The notes under the pieces: model-generated
The model's input: only the letters and a program-made list of their open reading frames with translations
The model's database searches: none
Told to the model about the DNA's origin: nothing
Assembly: GCF_003315035.1 (NCBI RefSeq)
Contig: NZ_QNRE01000009.1
Span: 62,001 to 126,000 of the forward strand
Reading direction: 5' to 3'
DNA from: Nocardia puris
Lineage (GTDB): Bacteria > Actinomycetota > Actinomycetes > Mycobacteriales > Mycobacteriaceae
Length of the DNA stretch: 64,000 nucleotides
Made by a program: the position numbers and the translations under genes
Part shown: in pieces, positions 33,601 to 42,097 of the stretch
Position numbering within the stretch: the first letter of the stretch is position 1
Layout of the letters: each line of letters begins with the position of its first letter

Positions 33601-34037
33601 ACAGGGTGCAGGACAAGACCATGGAGCGGCAGAAGTCGGTGGGGGTCCGCAGCACCCGCCAGCGCAGCGCCATCTCCGCGCTGCTCGGCGATATCGACGA
33701 GTTCCGCTCGGCCCAGGAGCTGCACGACGAACTGCGCCGCCGCGGCGAGGGCATCGGCCTGACCACCGTCTACCGCACCCTCCAGTCGCTGGCCGACGCC
33801 GGCATGGTCGACGTGCTGCGCACCGACTCGGGCGAATCCGTCTACCGCCAGTGCTCCACCGGCCATCACCACCACCTCGTCTGCCGCCACTGCGGGTGCA
33901 CGGTGGAGGTGGAAGGCCCCACCGTGGAGGCGTGGGCGTCGGCGATCGCCGCCGAACACGGGTTCATCGAGGTGAGTCACACGGTGGAGGTGTTCGGCAC
34001 CTGCAAGGCCTGCGCCAAGCACCGCGAAACGTCCTGA
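33597..34037 (+). CDS. zur: Zinc uptake regulator Zur (FurB)
   Basis: A 146-residue Fur-family repressor. The winged helix includes STRQRSAISALLGDIDEF and GLTTVYRTLQSLADAGMV. Metal sites are the HHHHLVCRHCG segment and two CxxC pairs (CRHC, CKAC) for the structural zinc. Zur with Zn2+ represses zinc uptake and alternative ribosomal protein genes; coupling to SmtB gives control over both excess and shortage. GTG at 33597 overlaps the SmtB stop; GTG 33606 or ATG 33621 are alternative starts. Confidence 0.93.
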   Translation: MNRVQDKTMERQKSVGVRSTRQRSAISALLGDIDEFRSAQELHDELRRRGEGIGLTTVYRTLQSLADAGMVDVLRTDSGESVYRQCSTGHHHHLVCRHCGCTVEVEGPTVEAWASAIAAEHGFIEVSHTVEVFGTCKACAKHRETS

Positions 34038-34142
34038 ACGGGGAGCGCTTCCGCGCAACGATCGACGATCGCCCGAACACCGCGGCATCCGCGTCCGGAG
34101 TTGGCCGGAGCAGTCCATGCCGTCGGCCGATCGTGATGCCCT

Positions 34143-34913
34143 TCACGAGGTCGCCGCGCCGGGTGTGCTCGTCCGCCGCACCGTCCCGTCGAACGGAATG
34201 CGCAGCGAGCGCGCGTGTTCCAGCACCAACTCCGTCAGCGTCGGATCGGTGGCCGGGAGCCGGCCCGTCTTCCCGACCACGGTCAGCGCCCCTGTCACGC
34301 GATGGTCGTCGTCGTGCACAGCGACCGCGAGAGCGCTACGGCCCACGCGTGATTCGTCCACTTCGAGCGCGATACCCGTGTCGCGCACCCCATCCAGTTC
34401 CGCGCGCAACACCTCCGCGTCCGTAATGGTGCGGGGCGTCAGCCTGCGCAGCGGCGGCCGCGCGATCCCCCGGTGGGCCAGCAGGATCTTGCCGATCGCC
34501 GACGCGTGCGGATGGTCGCACATGGTGGCGGCGCCGGGGAGATCGTGGTCGGGATCGCGGTCGATGAAGCGGACGCGATCGCCGGTGAAGGCGGCCAGGA
34601 ACACCCCGTAACGCACCGCGCCGCGCAGGCTTTCGAGGACGGCGGCATTGCGGTCGGGCAGGTGCTGGGGCCGGGCGAGCTGCTGGATGCGGATGCCGAG
34701 GGCGAAGCCGGAGAGGTCGGCGATGCGCACCAGATAGCCGTCGGCGACGAGGATGTTGAGCAGTTTGTAGGTGGTGGCGCGGGGAATGCCGGTGTGGGCG
34801 GCGATCTGGGCCGCCGTCGCGCCGGGACCGATCTCGGCGACGGCCTCGAGCAGTTGCAGTCCCCTTGTCATCGCGCGGGGCTCGTGCCCGCTGGGTTCCC
34901 GGCCGCGCATCAT
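34143..34913 (-). CDS. IclR family transcriptional regulator
   Basis: A 256-residue IclR-type regulator. The helix-turn-helix is near residues 15-75 (RGLQLLEAVAEIGPGATAAQ, PRATTYKLLNILVADGYLVR), followed by the effector-binding GAF-like domain (HASAIGKILLAHRG...LEVDESRVGRSALAVAVHDD). The ATG at 34913 overlaps the permease stop by the ATGA arrangement, so the two are translationally coupled. It probably senses the amine or amino acid imported or oxidised by its neighbours and may control both the permease operon and the divergent oxidase operon. Confidence 0.9.
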   Translation of the reverse strand: MMRGREPSGHEPRAMTRGLQLLEAVAEIGPGATAAQIAAHTGIPRATTYKLLNILVADGYLVRIADLSGFALGIRIQQLARPQHLPDRNAAVLESLRGAVRYGVFLAAFTGDRVRFIDRDPDHDLPGAATMCDHPHASAIGKILLAHRGIARPPLRRLTPRTITDAEVLRAELDGVRDTGIALEVDESRVGRSALAVAVHDDDHRVTGALTVVGKTGRLPATDPTLTELVLEHARSLRIPFDGTVRRTSTPGAATS

Positions 34914-36418
34914 GGTACCGGCGGACACTTCCGGTCGGCGACGAGCACCAGCGCACCGGACGGATCCTGTCCGTAGCTGGCCGCGCCGGGGAGCACGTCG
35001 GCGGAATCGGCCCGGTCGAACGCGCCGATGGTGAGCAGGCTGCGGGGCGCGAAGCGGCGCAACCACATCCACCACAGCACCGCCCCGAGCACCAGGACCA
35101 CCAGCACGCACACCGAAAACCCTTGGCGCCCGGTGTCCCTCAGCACCAGCCCGCCCAGCGCCGCCGAACTCGTCACGACCGCGGCCACACACACCACGCG
35201 CACGCCGGCCGTGATCTCACCGATGCGCGTGAGGAACAACAGCGCCGCCGCGCCGACCACCAGGTAGGCCGTCACGACGCCGATCCGCGCCGCCGGTTGC
35301 AGATGCGGCAGCAGCACCGCGCGCCCACCGCCGATCATCACCATCGCGACCGTCGCGACGATCCCGACCGTCAGCAGCAGCCCCGCCACCGGCGTGCGGA
35401 AACTCCGGTGCACGAAGGCGAGTCCGCGCGGCAGCACCCCGTCGAGCCCCATGGTGAACAGCACCCGCGAGGCCGCGTTCGACGACGCCATCGCCGAGGC
35501 CACCCACGAGAACGCCAGCGCCGTGTGCAGCAGGATCACCGTCGCGTCGCCGAATCCGGCGCTGGCCCCGTGCAGATACGCTTCGACCACCGAGTTCGCC
35601 CGCCCGGTGAACGCGGCCCATCCGGCGACCAGGAACAGCGCACCGCACACCACCGGCGTCCACACCACCGCGCGCGTCACCGTCACGTAGGGCCGCTTCG
35701 CCTCCGACCCGAGGAACGTCGCGCTCTCGAACCCGACCAGCGCGAACACCGCCGTCAACCAGAACGGCAGCGACGTCGGACCGGTGCCCGCCGCGACCGT
35801 GAGGGGTTCGGCCGCGCCGCCCGCGAACACCATCAGCCCGACGATGAACGCGAGCGAGCACACCTCGATGCCGAGGATCACCATCGCCGCGAGCTTCACC
35901 CCGCGCACCAGCGCCGTCAGCACGGCGGCGGCGATCACCAGGCAGACCACGAATCTCGTTGCGGTGCCGCCCGATCCGAGACCGAGTTGCGCCAGCGCGG
36001 TCACCGCGGCGGTACTGCCGTGGTAGAGCGTCATCGACGCGCTCGCCAGGTACTTCACCAGGATCGCCGCTCCCGTGAGCAGCGCACCGCGTCCGCCGAG
36101 ACCCTGGTAGGCGAAGCTGTAGAGCCCGCCGGGCGAGATCATCCGCCGCGTGAACTGCGCGATGCACGCCGCCGCCAGGACGGTGCCGACGAGCACCACC
36201 ACCAGCGTCGACAATCCGCTCGGCCACGCCCCGTGCGCGAGCAGCATCGTCGGCACCACGACCATCGACGCGGCGGGCGCGGTGGTGGCCACCGACTGCG
36301 CGAACACCTCGTAACCCGACAGTTGCCTGCGCCCCAGCACCCGCATCGGGGAGTCGTCTCCTCCGGTGTGCTGCGCGGGTTCGAACGATCGGACGATCGC
36401 CGTGGTCAGGGCGGACAT
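34910..36418 (-). CDS. APC family amino-acid/amine permease
   Basis: A 502-residue membrane protein of the amino acid-polyamine-organocation family with about 12 hydrophobic segments. Family marks are the unwound TM1 region (SVATTAPAASMVVVPTMLLAHG), SPGGLYSFAYQGLG in the TM2-3 region and ALVGFESATFLGSEAKRPY in TM6. The long cytosolic C-terminus (about 40 residues) is unusual but not unique. It diverges from the exported amine oxidase by 205 bases and is coupled to the IclR gene, which suggests import of an amino acid or amine related to the oxidase substrate. Confidence 0.9.
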   Translation of the reverse strand: MSALTTAIVRSFEPAQHTGGDDSPMRVLGRRQLSGYEVFAQSVATTAPAASMVVVPTMLLAHGAWPSGLSTLVVVLVGTVLAAACIAQFTRRMISPGGLYSFAYQGLGGRGALLTGAAILVKYLASASMTLYHGSTAAVTALAQLGLGSGGTATRFVVCLVIAAAVLTALVRGVKLAAMVILGIEVCSLAFIVGLMVFAGGAAEPLTVAAGTGPTSLPFWLTAVFALVGFESATFLGSEAKRPYVTVTRAVVWTPVVCGALFLVAGWAAFTGRANSVVEAYLHGASAGFGDATVILLHTALAFSWVASAMASSNAASRVLFTMGLDGVLPRGLAFVHRSFRTPVAGLLLTVGIVATVAMVMIGGGRAVLLPHLQPAARIGVVTAYLVVGAAALLFLTRIGEITAGVRVVCVAAVVTSSAALGGLVLRDTGRQGFSVCVLVVLVLGAVLWWMWLRRFAPRSLLTIGAFDRADSADVLPGAASYGQDPSGALVLVADRKCPPVP

Positions 36419-36623
36419 GGCCGATCAACCTAGCGGCGCGCTGTTTCGCGGCCGTTGCCGGACAGTTACCCCCGATCGATGCCCGACCGAGAAACCCGGT
36501 GCGCCCGTTCTCATTCGCGAGTGTGGTGACCGTATCCGCGCGGTAAGTGTTCCGACATCGGCCGCGGGCAGTGTGGCCTCCCGTGACGACCTCGCGATGT
36601 GCGCGGTGGATGTGGGAGGCGAT

Positions 36624-38231
36624 GTGGAAGTAACACGGAGATCGCTCATCAGGGGCCTCGGCATGGCCGGCGGCGCCGGGCTCGCCTACGGGGCGATGTC
36701 GACGATGGGCTTGGCGCCGGCACTGGCGGATCCGGCGGCGGTGCGGTTCCGCTCGCCCAGTTCCGGTGATCTCATCGGTGACGCGGCGGGCGATCGATCC
36801 ATCCTGATTCTCGGCGGCGGTCCCGCCGGGCTGTGCGCGGCCTACGAGCTGGGCAAGGCCGGCTACCGGGTGACCCTCCTGGAGGCGCGGCAGCGTCCGG
36901 GCGGCCGGGTGTGGTCGGTGCGCAACGGCACCACGGAGACCGACCTCAACGGGGAGACGCAGTCGTGCACGTTCTCCGAGGGGCACTATTTCAACCTCGG
37001 CGCGACGCGGATCCCGCAGACGCACATCACCATGGACTACTGCCGCGAACTCGGTGTGGAACTCCAGGCGTTCGGCAACCAGAACGCGACGACGCTGGTC
37101 AACTACACCGGCGACCAGCCGCTGGCGAACACCTCGATCACCTACCGCGCGGCGAAGGCCGACACCTACGGCTACCTCTCCGAACTGCTCAAGAAGGCCG
37201 CCGACCGCGGCGCGCTCGACGATGTGCTGAGCCGCGAGGACAAGGACGCGCTCGCGGAATTCCTCACCGACTTCGGCGACTTGTCCAGCGACGGACGGTA
37301 TCTGGGGTCGACGCGGCGCGGCTATCACTCCGAACCCGGTGCGGGACTGGACTTCGGCGGCGGCACCACGGCGCCGTACCGGATGAGCGATGTGATCCGC
37401 GGCGGCATCGGCCGCAACTTCACCTTCGAATTCGGTTACGACCAGGCGATGCTCATGTTCACCCCGGTCGGCGGCATGGACCGCATCTACTACGCGTTCG
37501 AGAACGCCATCGGCGCGGGCCGCATCCGCTACGGCTCGGAGGTGCGGTCCCTGCGCAACACCCCCGAGGGCGTGGCGGTCGAATACGTCCAGGACGGCGT
37601 GCGCAAGCAGGAGACGGCGGACTATTGCATCTGCACGATTCCGCCGAACCTGATCGGCCGCCTGGCCAATAACCTGCCGGGCGAGGTGCTGACGGCGCTG
37701 CGCGCGGCCCGGCCGACCTCCTCGGGCAAGCTCGGCATCGAGTACTCGCGCCGGTGGTGGGAGGAGGACGACCGCATCTACGGCGGCGCGTCGAACACCA
37801 ACCGCGATATCTCCCAGATCATGTTCCCCTACGACCATTTCGGCTCCGATCGCGGTGTGGTGGTCGGGTACTACAGCACCGGCGCGCGGCAGCGGGCGTT
37901 CGAATCGCTCACGCACCGGCAGCGATTGGAGAAGGCGCTGAAGGAAGGCGCGGAGATCCACGGTCCGAAGTATCGCGAGAACGTCTCGTCCTCGTTCTCG
38001 GGGAGCTGGGCGCGCACGAAATACTCGGAGTCGGCGTGGGTTTCGTGGGCCGGAGCCTCCGGGCACGGTGGCGAGGCGACCCCCGAGTACACAAAGCTGC
38101 TCGACCCCGTGGGGCGCATCTACTTCGCCGGCGACCACCTGTCCAACGCGATCGCCTGGCAGCACGGCGCTTTCACCTCGGCGCGCAAGGTCGTCACCCA
38201 GATCCACGAACGGGTCGCGCAGGCCGCCTGA
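36624..38231 (+). CDS. Tat-exported flavin monoamine / L-amino-acid oxidase
   Basis: A 535-residue FAD amine oxidase. The N-terminus VEVTRRSLIRGLGMAGGAGL is a Tat signal (RR at 5-6), with a likely cleavage after A33-L34-A35. FAD motifs: ILILGGGPAGLCAAYELGKA at about 55-75, RQRPGGRVW, and C-terminal YFAGDHLSNAIAWQHGAFTS. The fold and length match L-amino-acid oxidases of actinobacteria, which release H2O2, ammonia and an imine/keto acid outside the cell; the substrate is unknown. GTG 36624 has GGGAGG 4 bases upstream. It heads an operon with a RidA-like lipoprotein and a TatA paralogue. Confidence 0.9.
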   Translation: MEVTRRSLIRGLGMAGGAGLAYGAMSTMGLAPALADPAAVRFRSPSSGDLIGDAAGDRSILILGGGPAGLCAAYELGKAGYRVTLLEARQRPGGRVWSVRNGTTETDLNGETQSCTFSEGHYFNLGATRIPQTHITMDYCRELGVELQAFGNQNATTLVNYTGDQPLANTSITYRAAKADTYGYLSELLKKAADRGALDDVLSREDKDALAEFLTDFGDLSSDGRYLGSTRRGYHSEPGAGLDFGGGTTAPYRMSDVIRGGIGRNFTFEFGYDQAMLMFTPVGGMDRIYYAFENAIGAGRIRYGSEVRSLRNTPEGVAVEYVQDGVRKQETADYCICTIPPNLIGRLANNLPGEVLTALRAARPTSSGKLGIEYSRRWWEEDDRIYGGASNTNRDISQIMFPYDHFGSDRGVVVGYYSTGARQRAFESLTHRQRLEKALKEGAEIHGPKYRENVSSSFSGSWARTKYSESAWVSWAGASGHGGEATPEYTKLLDPVGRIYFAGDHLSNAIAWQHGAFTSARKVVTQIHERVAQAA

Positions 38232-38259
38232 TCATCCGCAACGAAAGAGGAATGAACCC

Positions 38260-38922
38260 ATGAAGATCGGACGTCGCCCGCTGGGCCTGGTCCTCGCGTC
38301 GGCCTCGGTGGTGCTGCTGGCCGCGTGCTCCTCCTCGGACGCCGAACCAGCACCGGCCGCGTTCACCGCGCGGCCGGTGCTGGCGGCCGACGCGGAGAAC
38401 CCCATGATCGCCGAAGGCGTGACCATCGCGAAGGACGCGTACTTCTACAAGTCCTCGGGGCTGGGCCCGGAGGCGCTGAACGACGCCGCGCCCGAAGGTT
38501 CCCCCGAATCATTCATCGACACAGACGCTTTCGCCGACGGCGCGCTCACCGGCGGTGTGACCATCACCGAGGCGCAGGGACTCAACGCGCTGGCCCGCAT
38601 CAAGGCCAACCTGGAACAGCAGGGCCTGTCCCTCGCCGATGTCGTGTCGATGCGCGTGTTCCTGGACAACGCGCCGGGCACCGACCGCGCGGACTACGCG
38701 GGCTGGAACCGCGCCTACCGCCAGTACTTCGCCAACACGAACCTGAAAACCGGTGATACCGAACTGGTTCCGCTCGGCACCGGCGCGCCCGCCGCGCCGC
38801 TGGAGCGCAACCCGGCGCGGCCCAGCCGCTTCGCGCTCGAGGTCGCGAGCCTGCCGGTGCCGGGCTGGCTGGTCGAGATCGAGGTCGACGCCGTGTATCC
38901 GGCGGACAAGGAACCGGAGTGA
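38260..38922 (+). CDS. RidA-like lipoprotein (exported imine deaminase-like)
   Basis: A 220-residue protein with a lipoprotein signal (VVLLAAC, lipidated C23) followed by a YjgF/RidA domain. The family Arg appears in RPSRFALEVASLPVPGW, equivalent to the ARxxVEVAxLP motif of RidA. An insertion (residues 70-95) makes it longer than cytoplasmic RidA (about 130). RidA hydrolyses enamines/imines made by amino-acid-oxidising enzymes; an outer-face version beside an exported oxidase would act on its imine product. The ATG at 38260 lies 28 bases after the oxidase with an AAAGAGG site. Confidence 0.85.
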   Translation: MKIGRRPLGLVLASASVVLLAACSSSDAEPAPAAFTARPVLAADAENPMIAEGVTIAKDAYFYKSSGLGPEALNDAAPEGSPESFIDTDAFADGALTGGVTITEAQGLNALARIKANLEQQGLSLADVVSMRVFLDNAPGTDRADYAGWNRAYRQYFANTNLKTGDTELVPLGTGAPAAPLERNPARPSRFALEVASLPVPGWLVEIEVDAVYPADKEPE

Positions 38923-38923
38923 T

Positions 38924-39100
38924 ATGGGCGCCCTGAGTCCCACCCACTGGCTCATCGTCGCCGGGGCGCTGGTGCTGCTGTTCGGCGCCAACCGGCTCCC
39001 CCAGCTGGCGCGCGGTCTCGGCCAATCGCTGCGCATCCTCCGCAGCGAGGTGCGGGAAAACGACACCGAGGTGGGGGGTGAGATCGCTTCCCGGCGTTAA
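38924..39100 (+). CDS. TatA/TatE-like twin-arginine translocase subunit
   Basis: A 58-residue protein with the full TatA pattern: a short N-terminal tail, one membrane helix (THWLIVAGALVLLFGANRLP with the FG hinge) and an amphipathic helix (QLARGLGQSLRILRSEVREN). TatA forms the pore-like assembly for folded proteins carrying RR signals. The main tatA normally lies with tatC elsewhere; here a copy starts one base after the RidA-like stop, downstream of a Tat substrate. A dedicated export role is inferred from that location. Confidence 0.88.
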   Translation: MGALSPTHWLIVAGALVLLFGANRLPQLARGLGQSLRILRSEVRENDTEVGGEIASRR

Positions 39101-39171
39101 TGCGCGGCCCTGCCGCACCTATCCACTGGGGAACGAATCCCGGCTGGGGTTCCGGAATCCTTGGAGGAAGC

Positions 39172-40140
39172 GTGCAGACACGAGCGCGCGGCATGGGCAG
39201 GACCGCACGAATCACCGGGGTGGCGCTGATCGGCGCGGCGCTGTTGGTCACCACGGCCTGCCTCGGCGACGAGACGAGCGGGACGGCGACCCCGGCGGAC
39301 GGCGGAACGACCACGACGACGGCACCGGCGCAGCCACCGGCCGGTGCGCCCGCCGCCGACCGGGCGGTGGTCCGCGAGATCGACAAGACGGGCTGGTACG
39401 ACGGTTTCGAGATCACCGTGGACACCGCGACGGTGGTGCCCGACGAGTACGGCGGCGCCGACGTGCTCCTCGGGCTCACCTTCACCAACACCACGCTCGA
39501 CGACAAGATGCCAGGCATCCGCGCCTACCTCCAGGTCGGCGACGAGATCGACGGCGGCGCGGGCTTCGACCACCCCACCGTGCCCGCGGGCGGCTCGGCG
39601 GACGGCAAGATCACCACGTCCGTGGCGGTGCTGCGCGACGCCGACCGCCTGCTCGACTCGATGACCGTGGTGTACGGCGAGTCGAGCGGCAACCAGACGA
39701 AGATCCCGCTGCGCGACGGCGACGACGTCGAGTCCGTCGAGCCGCGCACGCTGGACGTGACGGGCGAACTGGTGCAGGACCACACCACCGTGCTCGTCAC
39801 CGGCGCCACGCTCGCGCCCAGCTACGGCGAGAACGAGCGCGGCAAAATGGATCTCGGCCTGCGGATCACCCTGATCGGTGACGCCGGGGTGCCCGCGGGC
39901 GGCGCCAACATCTACTACCAGTACTTCACGCTCACCACGCCGGACGGGCAGACGCTGGCGGCCGATTTCCGCGGGCCGATCAACGAACTACTCGCCGCCA
40001 ATCAGACGATCGATAATCCGAGGAACTCGGTGGTGTTCGTCGTGCCCGAACCCGCCACGGGCGACTATGTGCTCACCTACGACGCGCTCGCCGACGAGGA
40101 TGGTTCCGGCGCACCGACTTTCGAGTTCACCATCGACTGA
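39172..40140 (+). CDS. Lipoprotein with immunoglobulin-like (DUF4352-type) domain
   Basis: A 322-residue lipoprotein with signal TARITGVALIGAALLVTTAC, a Thr/Pro/Ala-rich linker of about 35 residues, then beta-rich sequence (VREIDKTGWYDGFEITVDTA, VLLGLTFTNTTLDDKM) that suggests one or two Ig-like extracellular domains. Function is unknown. The GTG at 39172 has an excellent TTGGAGGAAG site. It follows the TatA paralogue by 71 bases and may belong to the same transcript, which ends at the strong hairpin after 40150. Confidence 0.75.
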   Translation: MQTRARGMGRTARITGVALIGAALLVTTACLGDETSGTATPADGGTTTTTAPAQPPAGAPAADRAVVREIDKTGWYDGFEITVDTATVVPDEYGGADVLLGLTFTNTTLDDKMPGIRAYLQVGDEIDGGAGFDHPTVPAGGSADGKITTSVAVLRDADRLLDSMTVVYGESSGNQTKIPLRDGDDVESVEPRTLDVTGELVQDHTTVLVTGATLAPSYGENERGKMDLGLRITLIGDAGVPAGGANIYYQYFTLTTPDGQTLAADFRGPINELLAANQTIDNPRNSVVFVVPEPATGDYVLTYDALADEDGSGAPTFEFTID

Positions 40141-40147
40141 GGGATGA

Positions 40148-40196
40148 CACGCGGCGGGCCCGACATCCTTGGGAGGGATGTCGGGCCCGCCGTGTG
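40148..40196. terminator. Very strong bidirectional terminator hairpin
   Basis: Arms CGGCGGGCCCGACATCC (40152-40168) and its exact complement (40176-40192) enclose a 7-base loop; a G-U pair and CAC/GTG extend the stem to 21 pairs. It lies just after the lipoprotein stop at the end of a long rightward gene set and before a leftward gene. Confidence 0.9.
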
Positions 40197-40207
40197 AGTG
40201 GCGCCCA

Positions 40208-40297
40208 CGGTGTGAGCAGAGCCACCGTGTGCGTAGAGCCGATCGCGTGAGCGGAGCCGACCGTGGGCGTGGAGTTCGCCGCGTGCGTAGCTCGCCG
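40208..40297 (+). repeat. Five degenerate tandem 18-bp repeats
   Basis: Five adjacent 18-base units: CGGTGTGAGCAGAGCCAC, CGTGTGCGTAGAGCCGAT, CGCGTGAGCGGAGCCGAC, CGTGGGCGTGGAGTTCGC, CGCGTGCGTAGCTCGCCG. All share the pattern CG-GTG-GCG/GAGC-G. The array lies between the terminator and the next gene end, outside any supported gene. Confidence 0.8.
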
Positions 40298-40312
40298 CCG
40301 GCCGATCAGCAC

Positions 40313-41281
40313 TCAGCTCGCGGGCACCGGCTCCGTAGGTGTGGCCGCGTCGGTACCACGCCTACGCAGCGCGCCCACACCGAGCAGCACCACCGCGGCG
40401 CCCGCCCAGACCAGCAGTACCACAAGGGGTTTCGCCGCACCCGCACCGTCGAAGAAGGCGACCGAGCGGAGCAGTGAGGCGCCCGCGCCGGGCGGGAGCA
40501 ACTGCCCGAGCGCACCCCACGGCTGCGGCAGGAGTTCGGGTGCCGAGGTGGCACCGGAGAACGGGTTGCCGACGAACAGCAGCGTCAGCGCGGCGAGGCC
40601 GATCCCCGGGTTGCCGATCACCGCAGCCAGACCCGTGACGGTGCCCGCCACCGCGAACGACGCCAGCCCGGCGACCGACGCCACCGCGAGATAGCCGCCC
40701 GGAATCACCGACAACCAGCCCTGCATCACCACCGTGCTCAGCAACCCGCCTGCCACGCCGAATGTCACCAAACCGGCAGCGCGACCACCGATTCCGGGCA
40801 CCGCGAGGGTCAGCAGCACACCCGCCGCCAGGCCCGACATGACCAGCGGCAGCACGAGCGCGCCGAACGCCGCGCCGCGCGGATCGTCCGGGTCGGCGGG
40901 CACCACGTCCTCGACCGGTGCGGCGGGCGCTCCCGACAGCTGTTGCGCCATCGCGGTCAACTGCTGGGCGACCGCCGGACTCGCCGCCGAGGCGATCAGC
41001 ACCCGGGGCGCTCCCCCGCCGGTGACGATCGCGCCGTAGACCTCGCGGTCGGTGATCGCGGCGCGGGCGGCCGCCTCGTCGGACACGGTGGTGATCTCGA
41101 ACCCGTCCGGCTGGGACTGGGCTAGCCGGTCGGCGACCATCGCCGCCTGCGGGCCGGCCACCGCGACGGGGAGGTCGCGCGGGGCCATATTGGCCGCGGG
41201 CCAGGCGAACGCGATCAGCATCAGCGCCTGGAGCAGGGCCGCGCCGAGGCCGACGGCGAGCCCTCGTTGCACGGTGTTCAT
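40313..41281 (-). CDS. ABC-2-like / YhgE-Pip-type membrane protein
   Basis: A 322-residue protein with an N-terminal membrane segment (LAVGLGAALLQALMLIAFAWPA), an outside domain of about 100 residues (DLPVAVAGPQAAMVADRL...) and five to six C-terminal membrane segments. The arrangement fits ABC-2 type permease or YhgE/Pip-like proteins, which export small or hydrophobic compounds. No ATPase gene is adjacent. The ATG at 41281 has CGGGAGATG upstream. It is divergent from a TetR gene, and two inverted operator-like sites lie between them, so TetR probably represses it. Confidence 0.75.
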   Translation of the reverse strand: MNTVQRGLAVGLGAALLQALMLIAFAWPAANMAPRDLPVAVAGPQAAMVADRLAQSQPDGFEITTVSDEAAARAAITDREVYGAIVTGGGAPRVLIASAASPAVAQQLTAMAQQLSGAPAAPVEDVVPADPDDPRGAAFGALVLPLVMSGLAAGVLLTLAVPGIGGRAAGLVTFGVAGGLLSTVVMQGWLSVIPGGYLAVASVAGLASFAVAGTVTGLAAVIGNPGIGLAALTLLFVGNPFSGATSAPELLPQPWGALGQLLPPGAGASLLRSVAFFDGAGAAKPLVVLLVWAGAAVVLLGVGALRRRGTDAATPTEPVPAS

Positions 41282-41297
41282 GACATCTCCCGAAATC

Positions 41298-41309
41298 GAA
41301 TGTTCGTTC
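41298..41309. promoter_or_regulatory. TetR-type operator site A
   Basis: GAATGTTCGTTC, itself a near-palindrome (GAAYG/CRTTC), lies 17 bases upstream of the leftward membrane gene. Its inverted copy is site B at 41355; the pair agrees at 11 of 12 bases. Confidence 0.65.
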
Positions 41310-41354
41310 TTTTTAGGTGGATCCACGGTCGCACCGGCGCCGGATGTTTGTCAA

Positions 41355-41366
41355 GAACGAGCATTC
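41355..41366. promoter_or_regulatory. TetR-type operator site B
   Basis: GAACGAGCATTC is the near-exact reverse complement of site A and lies 18 bases upstream of the TetR ATG. Two sites, one by each divergent start, suggest control of both genes by the TetR protein. Confidence 0.65.
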
Positions 41367-41383
41367 GTTTTATTTTGGGTTCC

Positions 41384-41998
41384 ATGCCCCGAGTCAGCGA
41401 GGAACACCTGGAGCGCCGCCGTCAGCAGATCCTGGACGCGGCGCTGCGCTGCTTTCGCCGCAAGGGGTTCCACGAGACGTCCATGCAGGACGTGTTCGCC
41501 GAGTCGGGGTTGTCCGCGGGCGCGGTGTACCGCTACTTCAAGAGCAAGGACGAGCTGATCGGCGCATTGGCGATCAGCGCCGTCGGGGAATTGCGCGGCG
41601 TGATGGCCGAGGCCGTCCACGCCGATACCCTGCTGACGCCGGGCGAACTGGTGCAGCGCGTGGCCACCGAGGTGGTGGCCCGCTCGGGACCGGACGGCTT
41701 GGTGCCGCTCATCCCCCAGGCGTGGGCGCTGGCGGTGGTGAAACCCGACGCGGCCGAGTACGTGCGGGTCGCGGTGCACGGCCTGCGCGGCCTGTGGCAC
41801 GAGTACGTCGTCCGGATGCGCGACGAAGGGTGGCTGGCGCCCGACACCGACACCGACGCTGTCGCCAAGGTCATCATCGGCGTCATGGCGGGTTTCATCC
41901 TCCAGCACCTGCTGGTCGGCGACGTCGACCCGCAGTCCTTCGCCCGCGGCGCCGACCAGCTGATCCCGGTGCGCCGCTCCCCCGCGCCGAACGACTGA
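41384..41998 (+). CDS. TetR/AcrR family repressor
   Basis: A 204-residue repressor. The helix-turn-helix region is RRRQQILDAALRCFRRKGFH then TSMQDVFAESGLSAGAVYRY, with FKSKDELIGALA following; the ligand domain fills the remainder. The probable target is the divergent membrane protein through the two GAAYG/CRTTC sites, making it a local sensor of an exported compound. The ATG at 41384 is the first consistent with the helix-turn-helix; no strong ribosome site, possibly a leaderless message. Confidence 0.9.
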   Translation: MPRVSEEHLERRRQQILDAALRCFRRKGFHETSMQDVFAESGLSAGAVYRYFKSKDELIGALAISAVGELRGVMAEAVHADTLLTPGELVQRVATEVVARSGPDGLVPLIPQAWALAVVKPDAAEYVRVAVHGLRGLWHEYVVRMRDEGWLAPDTDTDAVAKVIIGVMAGFILQHLLVGDVDPQSFARGADQLIPVRRSPAPND

Positions 41999-42097
41999 AG
42001 CCGGCTCCCCGGCCGAGGGTGGTCCCCACCGCCTGCGACAACGTCCGGCCTCGACCACCCACGAGACCGCCACGTCAGGGCGCGGGACCCGACGCCG

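Noticed and set aside
35217..38207. A 3-kb minus-strand open frame over the oxidase and permease
   Set aside because: It is antisense to a strongly supported flavin oxidase and shows no domain; part of its end merely reads the permease in another frame.
40208..40297. CRISPR array
   Set aside because: Units are 18 bases, adjacent without spacers and diverged; no cas genes are present.
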